Origin: Nitrososphaerota archaeon
Lineage (GTDB): Archaea > Thermoproteota > Nitrososphaeria > Nitrososphaerales > Gagatemarchaeaceae
Length of the DNA: 64,000 bases
Assembly (NCBI GenBank): GCA_027887005.1
Contig: JAPCJI010000005.1
Coordinates: 20,452 to 84,451, forward strand
Direction of reading: 5' to 3'
Under the pieces are notes generated by a model. The model did no database searches. It worked only from the letters and a program-made list of their open reading frames with translations, and was not told where the DNA came from. Positions 7,776-14,974 of the stretch are shown here, piece by piece. Position numbers and translations under genes: made by a program. Numbering within the stretch: position 1 is the stretch's first letter; every line of letters begins with the position of its first letter.

Positions 7776-8876
7776 TCACCGGGCCTCCTCCAGGAATTCG
7801 GAGAGTGGCTTTTGGCCCCCGACGTCGCTGAGTTCGGAGACGCGGATGCCGACTCGGCGGAAGTCCTTGTCCACCGAAGATGCCAGGTCTCTGAAGAGGG
7901 CCAGCCCCGAATCTTTGATCGTGGCCGCGTCGCTGATGGGTGTGTCAAACGTCTTGCTCTTCGTCTTGGTGGAAAGGTCGGTCAGGATGCCGATGGCTGA
8001 TAGCGTTCTGAAGGATTTGCCGGACGCCGAAAGCTTTCCCTGTATGTGCTCGACCCCCTGCGCCAGCTGACCGAAGGCCTCCTCTGCGTCTCGGGTGTCT
8101 CTTTTGAGGGTGACGATGCGGCTGAACTGCGTGGGCTGCTGGTCGACCAGGACTGGGTCCGCGTCTGTGCCCGTTGCAGCGGCAAGCAAGTATGAAGCAA
8201 GCTTCCTTCCGAGGCGTCGGTCGATTTCGGAGGGGTTGGCCCTCGCCAAGTCCCCCACAGTCTTCACCCCGACCTCGGCGAGGGAGGCCGCAGTCTTCGG
8301 CCCCACTCCGTAGAGTTTGGTCACTTTGAGTGGGTTGAGAAAAGTCTCGGTCGACTCGGGCGACACCATCGTAAGGCCGTCAGGCTTGGCGAAGTCTGAC
8401 CCGACCTTGGCGACCACCTTACTCCTACCGAGGCCGATGGAGCAGGTCAGGTGCTCGCTCTGATAGAGGACGCTCTTGATTCCTTTGGCAAGTTGGGTCG
8501 CGGCCGAGTAGTCTCCTTCAGTGGATGCTGAGACGTCGAAGAAGGCCTCGTCGATTCCCGTCTTCTCGAGCAGGTCCACGCGCTCGGCGACCAGCTGCAT
8601 GACTCGGTCGGAGACGGCCTCATATTTCTCGTGCTGCATCCTGATGACCACTGGGTCGTGGCCCTGAAGCTTCGCCTTGGCGGCCGCAATCGGCATCCCC
8701 GACCCTACGCCCAACGCCCGAGCCTTGTAGTTCGAAGTGCTGACGACCCCGCTCTCCTCGGTCCTTCCGGAGAAGACACATACGATGACGGGTTTGTCCT
8801 TGATTGAGGGGTTTTCAACCTCCTCGACCTGGGCGTAGAAGTAGTCGAGGTCGATGTGGCCGATGACCCGGTTCAA
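7776..8876 (-). CDS. dinB: Y-family DNA polymerase IV (Dpo4/DinB)
   Basis: A 366-residue translesion DNA polymerase. The first catalytic motif is HIDLDYFYAQVEE near residues 7-19 and the second is TGIDEAFFDVS near residues 103-113, giving the metal-binding Asp and Asp-Glu. The helix-hairpin-helix region (GVGPKTAASLAEVGV near residue 190) and little-finger domain follow. No clear C-terminal PCNA-interacting peptide is obvious (the end is LSEFLEEAR). Length matches archaeal Dpo4 (about 350). The downstream SWIM protein gene is only 4 nt away. Confidence 0.95.
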   Translation of the reverse strand: MNRVIGHIDLDYFYAQVEEVENPSIKDKPVIVCVFSGRTEESGVVSTSNYKARALGVGSGMPIAAAKAKLQGHDPVVIRMQHEKYEAVSDRVMQLVAERVDLLEKTGIDEAFFDVSASTEGDYSAATQLAKGIKSVLYQSEHLTCSIGLGRSKVVAKVGSDFAKPDGLTMVSPESTETFLNPLKVTKLYGVGPKTAASLAEVGVKTVGDLARANPSEIDRRLGRKLASYLLAAATGTDADPVLVDQQPTQFSRIVTLKRDTRDAEEAFGQLAQGVEHIQGKLSASGKSFRTLSAIGILTDLSTKTKSKTFDTPISDAATIKDSGLALFRDLASSVDKDFRRVGIRVSELSDVGGQKPLSEFLEEAR

Positions 8877-8920
8877 GAATGAGAAAGGGGCCCCAGTCCG
8901 AATTTAAGGTGTTTTGAAAG

Positions 8921-8996
8921 TGGGGTCGGCCGGATTTGAACCAGCGATCTTCAGCGCCCGAGGCTGAAAGCCTAGACCAGACTAGCCGACGACCCC
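8921..8996 (-). tRNA. tRNA-Pro (anticodon CGG)
   Basis: A 76-nt cloverleaf on the minus strand: acceptor GGGGTCG/CGACCCC, anticodon stem TCAGC/GCTGA with loop CTCGGGC (anticodon CGG), T arm GCTGG/CCGGC with loop TTCAAAT, discriminator A. The D stem contains G-T wobbles. No intron and no encoded CCA. Confidence 0.9.
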
Positions 8997-9021
8997 TAAC
9001 AACCGGCCGGGACTGCCTCCG

Positions 9022-9028
9022 TTTATAT
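9022..9028 (-). promoter_or_regulatory. TATA box of tRNA-Pro
   Basis: On the minus strand ATATAAA lies 26-32 nt upstream of the tRNA-Pro 5' end, the canonical distance for archaeal box A. Confidence 0.45.
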
Positions 9029-9049
9029 CCTATCAGAGGCTTCGAGGCA

Positions 9050-9061
9050 GTCGGTCAATAA
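9050..9061 (+). repeat. 12-bp direct repeat, copy 1 (copy 2 at 9322-9333)
   Basis: GTCGGTCAATAA occurs upstream of the small wHTH gene and again, exactly, across that gene's stop codon just before the polycysteine mini-gene. Placement before both genes suggests a shared operator or promoter element; chance duplication is possible. Confidence 0.4.
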
Positions 9062-9075
9062 ATAGCACCTGCCAG

Positions 9076-9333
9076 ATGATTATCCAGAGGAAAATGTCGC
9101 AAGCCTGCTGCATCTCCTGTCCGACCTGCAACGAAGTCCCCCTTCAGCTCACAGAACGGGAGCTCCAGATCTGCGAGGCGGTCTGCTCCAGCAGTACTCC
9201 AATCGGTTTCTCGGCCCTCAAGAGGTCGGTGGGGTACCACCAGGAGATCGTGTCCCGTGTCTTGAAGCGGCTCCTGGTCTACGGAGCCATAGAACGAGTC
9301 AGGGGAAAATACAGGCGGAAGGTCGGTCAATAA
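9076..9333 (+). CDS. Small winged-helix regulator with N-terminal cysteine cluster
   Basis: 85 residues. The N terminus has CCISCPTC (residues 11-18), a possible metal or thiol sensor site. The rest fits a winged helix: recognition region SALKRSVGYHQEIVSRVLKR and a basic wing RVRGKYRRK at the C terminus. A second ATG at 9094 (MSQACC) is possible. A TATA-like CAATAAAT lies about 20 nt before the first ATG. The 35-residue cysteine-rich gene follows after 19 nt in the same direction. I infer a metal- or redox-responsive regulator coupled to a metal-binding peptide; no family is named with confidence. Confidence 0.65.
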   Translation: MIIQRKMSQACCISCPTCNEVPLQLTERELQICEAVCSSSTPIGFSALKRSVGYHQEIVSRVLKRLLVYGAIERVRGKYRRKVGQ

Positions 9334-9352
9334 CTACCTGCGGGGTCATACC

Positions 9353-9460
9353 ATGGACGAGGTGAACGAGGTGTCGTGTTGCTGCTGTTGCTGTCCCCCA
9401 GACTGCTGCTCACAGTCGGACAGCGTCGGCAAAGAAGGCCCCGAGGCCAGACCCAGCTGA
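9353..9460 (+). CDS. 35-residue polycysteine mini-protein (metallothionein-like?)
   Basis: An ATG-initiated frame with eight cysteines in 35 residues, six of them consecutive (SCCCCCCPP) followed by a CC pair, and an acidic/polar tail. It begins 19 nt after a cysteine-bearing wHTH gene and ends 3 nt from the convergent cyclophilin stop. Such cysteine density is improbable by chance and fits soft-metal binding. It matches no family I know, and the short length leaves real doubt. Confidence 0.5.
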   Translation: MDEVNEVSCCCCCCPPDCCSQSDSVGKEGPEARPS

Positions 9461-9463
9461 AGA

Positions 9464-10177
9464 CTAAGGGACGCTGGTAATGTTGATGCTGTAGATGTAC
9501 ACCGGGTTCACCGGTTCATTCTGGTTCCCGTAGGTCTGCACCGGCACGCTTCCCAGGGCCTGGACGACGCTTATGCCGCCCGTGACTTCGCCGAAGACAG
9601 TGTATCTCCCATCCAGGGACGCGGTGTTGTTCCCCAGATTGACGTAGAACTGGGAACTGCCGCTGTTGTTGTCAGTGCTCCTCGCCATGCCTAGGTATCC
9701 TTCGTAGTTGTGAAGTGATTTGTCGATTTCGAGGGGGACGGTGACGTTGGAGCCGCGTTGTCCCCAGGTCGACCTGTCTCCGAGGCCGCACCTGGTCGTG
9801 GGGTCTCCGACCTGGATGACGAACTTGGGTTCGATTCTGTGCCATACAAGATTATCATAGAAGCCAGAGTCTGCCAGGCTGACGAAGTTCGAGACTGTCT
9901 TCGGCGCCGATGCGGGGAAGAGCTCGGCCTCGAAGCTGCCCAGGCTCGTGTTGAAATGCGCGTAGACGGGGTTGGAGGACGAGAGGGTGGTGTAGGTGAC
10001 CGGCAGGGTGAGCGGCGAACAGGACGCTGTGGTGGTGGATTCGCCTCTGGCGAATGGGTATGTCCCTGAAACGTACAGGTATCCCGTTCCCGCGATAAGA
10101 AGGACCGCGACCACGCCGGCGCTCAGGTAGGCCCTGCTGTGGCTGGTCTTCTTCCTCGCCCGGGGCTTGTTGACCAT
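9464..10177 (-). CDS. Membrane-anchored cyclophilin-type peptidyl-prolyl isomerase
   Basis: 237 residues. A basic N terminus precedes one hydrophobic segment (about residues 16-36, SAGVVAVLLIAGTGYLYVSG), which would act as a signal anchor and place the catalytic domain outside the cell. The cyclophilin domain covers about residues 65-235, with NFVSLADSGFYDNLVWHRI and GSSQFYVNL as the characteristic blocks and VFGEV near the end. It is predicted to isomerise Xaa-Pro bonds during folding of exported proteins. Start is ATG at 10177. Confidence 0.9.
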   Translation of the reverse strand: MVNKPRARKKTSHSRAYLSAGVVAVLLIAGTGYLYVSGTYPFARGESTTTASCSPLTLPVTYTTLSSSNPVYAHFNTSLGSFEAELFPASAPKTVSNFVSLADSGFYDNLVWHRIEPKFVIQVGDPTTRCGLGDRSTWGQRGSNVTVPLEIDKSLHNYEGYLGMARSTDNNSGSSQFYVNLGNNTASLDGRYTVFGEVTGGISVVQALGSVPVQTYGNQNEPVNPVYIYSINITSVP

Positions 10178-10241
10178 CGGGGCGCCTCCCTTCAGGTTCG
10201 TCCAGAAATACGATTCGGTCGAGTGGGCTTCGGAGGATAGC

Positions 10242-10248
10242 GTTTATA
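10242..10248 (+). promoter_or_regulatory. TATA box of the alba gene
   Basis: GTTTATA lies 28 nt upstream of the ATG at 10276. The spacing favours a leaderless transcript starting at MSEET rather than at the earlier ATG (10264), which would lie inside the untranscribed region. Confidence 0.45.
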
Positions 10249-10275
10249 GCCCGACCGCGGGGGATGTCTCACAGG

Positions 10276-10560
10276 ATGTCTGAAGAGACAAAGACGGTAA
10301 TTGTCGGTCAGTCAAAACCACTCCTCAATTACGTGACCGCGTGCATAACCATGTTCAACGGCGGCGCAAAGAAGGTCGTTCTCAGGGCCAGGGGAGAGGC
10401 GATCAACATGGCGGTGGAGGTCTACCAGGAGCTCAAGAAACACTTCATCAGCAACGTCAAGATATCGAATATCACCATCGACGGCGAGAACGTCACTTCA
10501 AGGGACGGAAGGCAGCTGAACCTCCCAGTCCTTGAGATAGAACTCTCCATTCCTCAATAG
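10276..10560 (+). CDS. albA: Chromatin protein Alba
   Basis: 94 residues from the promoter-supported ATG at 10276 (an ATG at 10264 would add four). The sequence VIVGQSKPLLNYVTACITMF with a lysine near residue 12 is the Alba signature for DNA/RNA binding by dimers, and the lysine corresponds to the residue acetylated in Sulfolobus Alba. The C-terminal strand LPVLEIELS is typical. Alba coats DNA in most archaea and also binds RNA. Confidence 0.95.
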   Translation: MSEETKTVIVGQSKPLLNYVTACITMFNGGAKKVVLRARGEAINMAVEVYQELKKHFISNVKISNITIDGENVTSRDGRQLNLPVLEIELSIPQ

Positions 10561-10599
10561 GTATTTTAGCCCCACAATACTGGCCGAGCCGAGGTTCTC

Positions 10600-11952
10600 T
10601 TGAAAGCCAGGAAATTCGCCAAGGTCAGCTCCACGGTCCCTGGCAAGAAGGCCACAGAGGTCGTGAAGAAGACCCAGGAGTACCTTTCGCCTTCGATATC
10701 ACACTTCTATCCCCTGGTGGTGGAATCGGCCCACGGGGCGCTGGTCAAGGATGTGGACGGGAACCAGTTCATCGACTTCGCGGCCGGCATAGCCGTCCTT
10801 AGCACGGGGTCGACCCACCCGAGGGTGGTCGAAGCCATCAAGACCCAGGCTGAGAAGTTCATACATTACTCGTACACTGATTTCTACTACGAGAACCTGG
10901 TGGACCTTTCGGAGAAGCTCGTCTCCCTAATCCCCGGCAAGTTCTCGAAGATGGTCTACTACGGGAACAGCGGCGCCGAGGCAATCGAGGCGGCGATGAA
11001 GCTTACGAGGAACTACAGCAGACGGCCGATATTCCTCGCCCACTCCGGGAGCTTCCACGGGAGGACCATGGGCGCCCTCAGCCTCACGGCGAGCAAGCCA
11101 ATCCAGAGGAAAGGCTCGCTTCCCCTCGTCCAGGATGTGGTCCACTTCCCGTTCCCCTATTGCTACCGATGCCCCTGGAAGCAGACCTTCCCCGAGTGCG
11201 ATTACTACTGCGTCGACTACTTCAAGGAGCAGTATCTAGAGAAGTTCGTCCCCGTCGACGAGATTGCGGCATACTTCTTCGAGCCGATCCAGGGAGAAGG
11301 AGGGTACGTGGTGCCTCCGCCAGAGTACTTCAAGAAGATGGAGTTCCTTAGGAAGGAAGGGGTCCTCTTCGTGTCGGACGAAATCCAGACTGGAGTGGGA
11401 AGGACGGGCACGTTCCTCGGGGTCGAGCACTTCGGCGTAGTCCCTGACGTGGTCACGCTCGCTAAGGGGATAGCTTCTGGCCTGCCTCTCAGCGTAACGG
11501 TCGCCAAGTCCGAGGTGATGGCCACCTGGAAGCCTGGCCAGCACGCGTCGACCTTCGGGGCGAACCCAGTTGCCGTCGAGGCGGCCATAGCTACATTGGA
11601 GGTTATCAAGTCAGAGCGGTTGATGGAGAATGCTGAGAGGCTCGGAGGGAAGGCCATCAAACGACTTCAGGAGATGAAGGAGAAGTACGAGGTGGTGGGG
11701 GACGTCAGAGGCATGGGCCTGTTCATCGGCGTCGAAATTGTCAAGGACAAGCGGAGCAAGACGAGGGGAGAAGAGGAGGCAAAGAGGATAATGAACTACT
11801 GCTTCAAGCACGGGCTTCTGGTGATCATTGCGGGCAGGAACACGCTTCGTGTGATTCCGCCGCTGATGGTCTCGGAGGCCGAACTGGACGAGGGCCTGGA
11901 CATCCTGGAAGAAGGGATTGCCGAGACCAATTCGATGGTCACGAAAGGCTAG
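10600..11952 (+). CDS. Class III PLP-dependent aminotransferase (GabT/ArgD family)
   Basis: 450 residues from a TTG start. Fold type I class III signatures: GNSGAEAIEAAMKL near residue 125, FEPIQGEGG near residue 227, SDEIQTGVGRTG near residue 259 with the PLP-binding lysine in TLAKGIASGLP near residue 290. The family contains 4-aminobutyrate and acetylornithine aminotransferases, and closely related archaeal proteins act as amino-acid racemases, so substrate is left open. A cysteine-rich insert YCYRCPWKQTFPECDYYC (about residues 187-204) is seen in the archaeal subgroup. The RPA gene starts 3 nt after its stop, implying an operon. Confidence 0.88.
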   Translation: MKARKFAKVSSTVPGKKATEVVKKTQEYLSPSISHFYPLVVESAHGALVKDVDGNQFIDFAAGIAVLSTGSTHPRVVEAIKTQAEKFIHYSYTDFYYENLVDLSEKLVSLIPGKFSKMVYYGNSGAEAIEAAMKLTRNYSRRPIFLAHSGSFHGRTMGALSLTASKPIQRKGSLPLVQDVVHFPFPYCYRCPWKQTFPECDYYCVDYFKEQYLEKFVPVDEIAAYFFEPIQGEGGYVVPPPEYFKKMEFLRKEGVLFVSDEIQTGVGRTGTFLGVEHFGVVPDVVTLAKGIASGLPLSVTVAKSEVMATWKPGQHASTFGANPVAVEAAIATLEVIKSERLMENAERLGGKAIKRLQEMKEKYEVVGDVRGMGLFIGVEIVKDKRSKTRGEEEAKRIMNYCFKHGLLVIIAGRNTLRVIPPLMVSEAELDEGLDILEEGIAETNSMVTKG

Positions 11953-11955
11953 GTC

Positions 11956-13359
11956 ATGTCTGACTTCGACGCCCTGCTGGGCGAACTTCTGCAGAGCAAG
12001 CCAGAGCTTGGCAGGGAGGAGCTCATCCGAAGGATCGAAGAGAAGAAGCGGACGGTCGGGGCCGGCTATCTCACCGACCAGGGTGCACTCTTCCTAGTCG
12101 CGGGGGAGCTGGGCGTTTCCCTGCGGAAGGCCGACGCTTCGTCTGATTTGACAATCAAGGACATGTACATCGGCGCCAACGATGTGACCGTCGTCGCGCG
12201 GTTGCTCGCACTTTACCCGGCCGCGAGCTTCAAGAAGAAGGACGGCGGCACCGGGAAGTACGCCAGGGTCGTCCTTTTCGACGGTCGCAACTCGGCCAAG
12301 CTGACTGCCTGGGATGAGAAAGCAGATGAAATCGCGAAGTCGGGGTTTGAGGTAGGCTCGGCGGTGAGGGTGGCCAACGGATACGTCAAGCAGGGGCTTG
12401 ACGGGAAACCCAACCTGAACCTCGGAAAACGAGGACGGATGGAGAGTGTGTCCGACGAGAAAGCGGTGGCGAGGCTTCCGACACTTTCGAGTGTCACAGA
12501 AAAGCTGACCAAGGTCTCTCAGGAGAAGCAGTTCGTGGCGCTCGAGTGTGTGGTGAGCTCTGAGCCCCGCTATAGTGAATTCGTAAGGCAAGATGGGTCT
12601 CCGGGCTCCCTTTTCCAGTTCGGCGTGGTCAGCGAAGGAGCGAAGGGGGAGATAAGAATCGTCATTTGGAGTCCGACGAACCAGCCGCAGCTGAAGAAAG
12701 GGCAGAGGCTGGTCGTGACGAATGTGAGGTCGAAGCGCTCGACGAACGGCGAGTATGAAATCCACGGGGACGCCGGAAGCGCGATCGTTCCGATGACGAG
12801 CGCTCAGCCGACGAAGCTCAGGGTGGCGGCAGTGAGCCCTCTCGCTTCCGGAGCGGTCCTCTTGGCCCTCGATGAAAAGGGGAAGGTCTGGGTGGTGGAA
12901 GTGGGAGCGAAGGCGAAGAAGCCTTCGAAAGATGAGGTCGTGGTGGTGACGCCTGACAGCGAGACAGACGGGAGGCTTTACTGCAAGACCGAGGGGTCTC
13001 TTGAGGTCGGCGACGAAGCGGCCCTCCCTGCCCTGGATGCGCTGGCCACGAAGCTGAAAGATGCGAAGGACGAGGCTTCACAGGTCATGGTAGAGGTCAT
13101 CGCGCTGTCTCATGGAACGGTGGAAGAGGTCTCCCTGAAGGATGGTTCGGTGGTGAAGAAGGGAGAGCTCACCATCGGAGACGACACAGGCGAGATGAAG
13201 CTCGTCGCATGGCGGGACCTGTCGGAGCGGATGGCGGGGATCCAGCCCGGCCAGAGGCTAAGGGTGGTGGGGGTCTCGCCGAAGTCAACCAAGCTGGGTG
13301 CCTGGGTGCTGCAGGTGTCCAATCTCAGCGTGATTGAGAAACTGAAGGGTCGGGGTTAG
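11956..13359 (+). CDS. rpa: Replication protein A-like ssDNA-binding protein, multiple OB folds
   Basis: 467 residues. The N-terminal helical segment (about residues 1-50, ending LTDQGALFLVAGELGV) is typical of euryarchaeal and thaumarchaeal RPA. At least three OB folds follow, around residues 60-160, 175-270 and 365-465, for example DVTVVARLLALYP. No zinc finger cysteines are visible. The protein coats ssDNA during replication and repair. It starts 3 nt after the aminotransferase stop, and its own stop overlaps the stop of the small convergent membrane-protein gene. Confidence 0.88.
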   Translation: MSDFDALLGELLQSKPELGREELIRRIEEKKRTVGAGYLTDQGALFLVAGELGVSLRKADASSDLTIKDMYIGANDVTVVARLLALYPAASFKKKDGGTGKYARVVLFDGRNSAKLTAWDEKADEIAKSGFEVGSAVRVANGYVKQGLDGKPNLNLGKRGRMESVSDEKAVARLPTLSSVTEKLTKVSQEKQFVALECVVSSEPRYSEFVRQDGSPGSLFQFGVVSEGAKGEIRIVIWSPTNQPQLKKGQRLVVTNVRSKRSTNGEYEIHGDAGSAIVPMTSAQPTKLRVAAVSPLASGAVLLALDEKGKVWVVEVGAKAKKPSKDEVVVVTPDSETDGRLYCKTEGSLEVGDEAALPALDALATKLKDAKDEASQVMVEVIALSHGTVEEVSLKDGSVVKKGELTIGDDTGEMKLVAWRDLSERMAGIQPGQRLRVVGVSPKSTKLGAWVLQVSNLSVIEKLKGRG

Positions 13360-13487
13360 GTCTTGGAACGCCTGAGGGCTTCGTACTCGTAGACGAAGAC
13401 CACCACCAGTCCCGCGATGAAGAGCACCATCATCATGGTGCCGAGGAAATTGTAGTAGCTGTTCAGGTCTAGGAATGGGAGGTGCAA
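13356..13487 (-). CDS. 43-residue single-span membrane mini-protein
   Basis: A TTG-initiated frame with a hydrophobic stretch of about 20 residues (FLGTMMMVLFIAGLVVVFVY) flanked by a short polar N terminus and a basic tail ALRRSKT. A TATA-like TTATTATG lies about 25 nt upstream on the minus strand, which favours expression from a leaderless message. Stop codons overlap those of the convergent rpa gene. Function unknown; it may be a small subunit of a membrane complex. Confidence 0.45.
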   Translation of the reverse strand: MHLPFLDLNSYYNFLGTMMMVLFIAGLVVVFVYEYEALRRSKT

Positions 13488-13599
13488 TTCCTTTGGCCCG
13501 CGAGCGATTGTCTCATAATAAGCGTTACTGGAGAGCCGTTCTCGACACGGCGTTTCATCATTAGTCTTTTAACGTCAATTGGTGGCCTCTTGCGCCAGT

Positions 13600-13733
13600 G
13601 CCGAGGTGGCCTAGCCTAGTCATGGCACCAGGCTCGCCCGCAAGGGTGAAACTCATAATCCTGGGCTAGGATGCGAAATCTGGGGGTCGAGGGTGCGAAA
13701 CCTTCGCCGAAGGCGCAACTCCCTCCCTCGGCA
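13600..13733 (+). tRNA. Elongator tRNA-Met (CAT) interrupted by three introns
   Basis: Exons 13600-13632, 13652-13657, 13678-13699 and 13720-13733 join to a 75-nt tRNA: acceptor GCCGAGG/CCTCGGC, D stem GCC/GGC, anticodon stem CCAGG/TCTGG, loop CTCATAA, variable loop GGGTC, T stem GAGGG/CCCTC, discriminator A. The T-loop intron (13700-13719) forms a perfect bulge-helix-bulge: helix TGCG/CGCA, bulges AAA and ACT, inner stem CCTTC/GAAGG. The 37/38 intron (13658-13677) forms one with a single mismatch. The first anticodon-loop intron (13633-13651) has a GCAA-capped hairpin but no clear bulge-helix-bulge; a CTC duplication makes its borders ambiguous by up to 3 nt. Mature D loop has A at position 18 and T loop has G at 55, both unusual. 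Confidence 0.78.
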
Positions 13734-13786
13734 CTCCACTTTCTGCTTCAACGATTAAAAACCGCGTCCGTTTGGTGTCGGTTCGG

Positions 13787-13889
13787 GCCACGGTAGCTCA
13801 GCCTGGTTAGAGAAACACTCGGCCACAGCGACGCCTTGGTATACCTCACAAAGAGGCGTAGGTCGTGGGATCGAATCCCACCCGTGGCT
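13787..13889 (+). tRNA. tRNA-Thr (GGT) with introns in the D stem and anticodon loop
   Basis: Removing 13813-13828 (16 nt, D stem, near position 24/25) and 13842-13853 (12 nt, position 37/38) leaves 75 nt: acceptor GCCACGG/CCGTGGC, D stem GCTC/GAGC, anticodon stem ACGCC/GGCGT, loop TTGGTAA (anticodon GGT), variable AGGTC, T stem GTGGG/CCCAC, discriminator T. The result aligns throughout with the intron-free tRNA-Thr(TGT) at 7261, which is the main evidence for both introns. The D-stem intron border may shift by 1 nt because G is repeated. T-loop position 54 is A. Confidence 0.85.
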
Positions 13890-13911
13890 CTTGTCCTTCA
13901 GTCAGTGCAAT

Positions 13912-14895
13912 TCATTCGTGTCCCAGGACCGGGTGAGGTCGATAGGGCTCCTCGAGCCTCTTGATGTCATCCGATTTCAGATGTATGTCGACGGCCTCCG
14001 CCAAATCTTCCAACTGTGCGACCCTCGTCGGCCCGACTATCGGAGAAGCCACTGCCCTCTTGTGAACTAGCCAGGCGAGCGCCAGCTGCACCTGCTTGAC
14101 CCCCTTCTCCCTGGCGACCTCCTCCAATCGCTCAAGGACGTCGAAGTCTTCGGGCCGGAAGTACCTCTTGCCCAGGTAGGCGTCCTTCCTGTACCTGATG
14201 CTCTTCGGCTGCGATTTGCGCTTGTACTTGCCTGTCAGGAATCCCCTTCCCAGAGGGCTCCATGGAAGGACAGGGATTCCCTCTTCCTTGCACAGTGGTA
14301 TCATCTCCCTCTCCTCCTCCCTGTAGGCCAGGTTGTAGTGGTCCTGCATAGTCTTGAACCTCTCCAGCCCCAGTCTGTCGCTGGTGTAGAGAGCCTTGGC
14401 GAACTGCCAGGCCCACATGCTCGACCCGCCGACGTGGTCCACCACCTTGTCCTTCCTCACCGCCTTGGTCAGGGTCCTGAGCACTTGCTCTATCGGCGTA
14501 TTGTAGTCCCAGCGGTGGATCTGGTAGAGGTCTATCCTGTCGGTCTTCAGGTTGGCGAGCGACCTCTTCAGATTACGTCTGACGTGCTTCTTGCCCAGGC
14601 CGCGTTCGTCGGGGCCGGCACCAGTGGGGAGCCCGACCTTCGTGGCGATGACCACGTCGTTTCTCCTTCCCTGAAGCGCCCTCCCGACTATGGCTTCCGA
14701 CCTGCCGTTGGAATAGACGTCGGCGGTGTCGAAGAAGTTGATTCCGAGGTCGACGGCCCTGTCGATGACGCGCTTCGAGTCCTCGTAGCCGAGGGTCCAT
14801 TCGAAGCCTTGGGCGTCCGGTCCTCCGAAGCTCATGCACCCGATGCAGAGTCTAGAGACCTTCAGGCCTGTGCTTCCCAAGGTGGTAAACTTCAC
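13912..14895 (-). CDS. Aldo/keto reductase, third paralogue (IolS/YajO-like)
   Basis: 327 residues from GTG. AKR tetrad: Asp and Tyr in FFDTADVYSNG, Lys in ATKVG, His in YQIHRWD. Cofactor-end motif SPIVGPTR near residue 285. It is longer than the other two AKRs and more like the AKR11/12 subgroup (VSRLCIGCMSFGG). It shares no long identical DNA with them. The substrate is unknown. Confidence 0.88.
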   Translation of the reverse strand: MKFTTLGSTGLKVSRLCIGCMSFGGPDAQGFEWTLGYEDSKRVIDRAVDLGINFFDTADVYSNGRSEAIVGRALQGRRNDVVIATKVGLPTGAGPDERGLGKKHVRRNLKRSLANLKTDRIDLYQIHRWDYNTPIEQVLRTLTKAVRKDKVVDHVGGSSMWAWQFAKALYTSDRLGLERFKTMQDHYNLAYREEEREMIPLCKEEGIPVLPWSPLGRGFLTGKYKRKSQPKSIRYRKDAYLGKRYFRPEDFDVLERLEEVAREKGVKQVQLALAWLVHKRAVASPIVGPTRVAQLEDLAEAVDIHLKSDDIKRLEEPYRPHPVLGHE

Positions 14896-14974
14896 GCTGG
14901 GCTGGCAGTGCTATGCGCTTCGTTAAAGGGTTAGTCGAGCAATCCTTTTCCAGCCCCCGGGAGCTCTTCGCCAC

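Noticed and set aside
7772..7948. N-terminal extension of the SWIM protein into dinB
   Set aside because: The extension translates to Ser/Arg-rich shadow of dinB; a GTG start directly after the dinB stop is more plausible.
13600..13733. Reading this tRNA as a type II tRNA-Ser(CGA) or tRNA-Ala(CGC) with fewer introns
   Set aside because: The discriminator is A, there is no G3-U70 pair for Ala, and a GGGTC variable loop with CTCATAA fits elongator Met; the T-loop intron is needed in every model.
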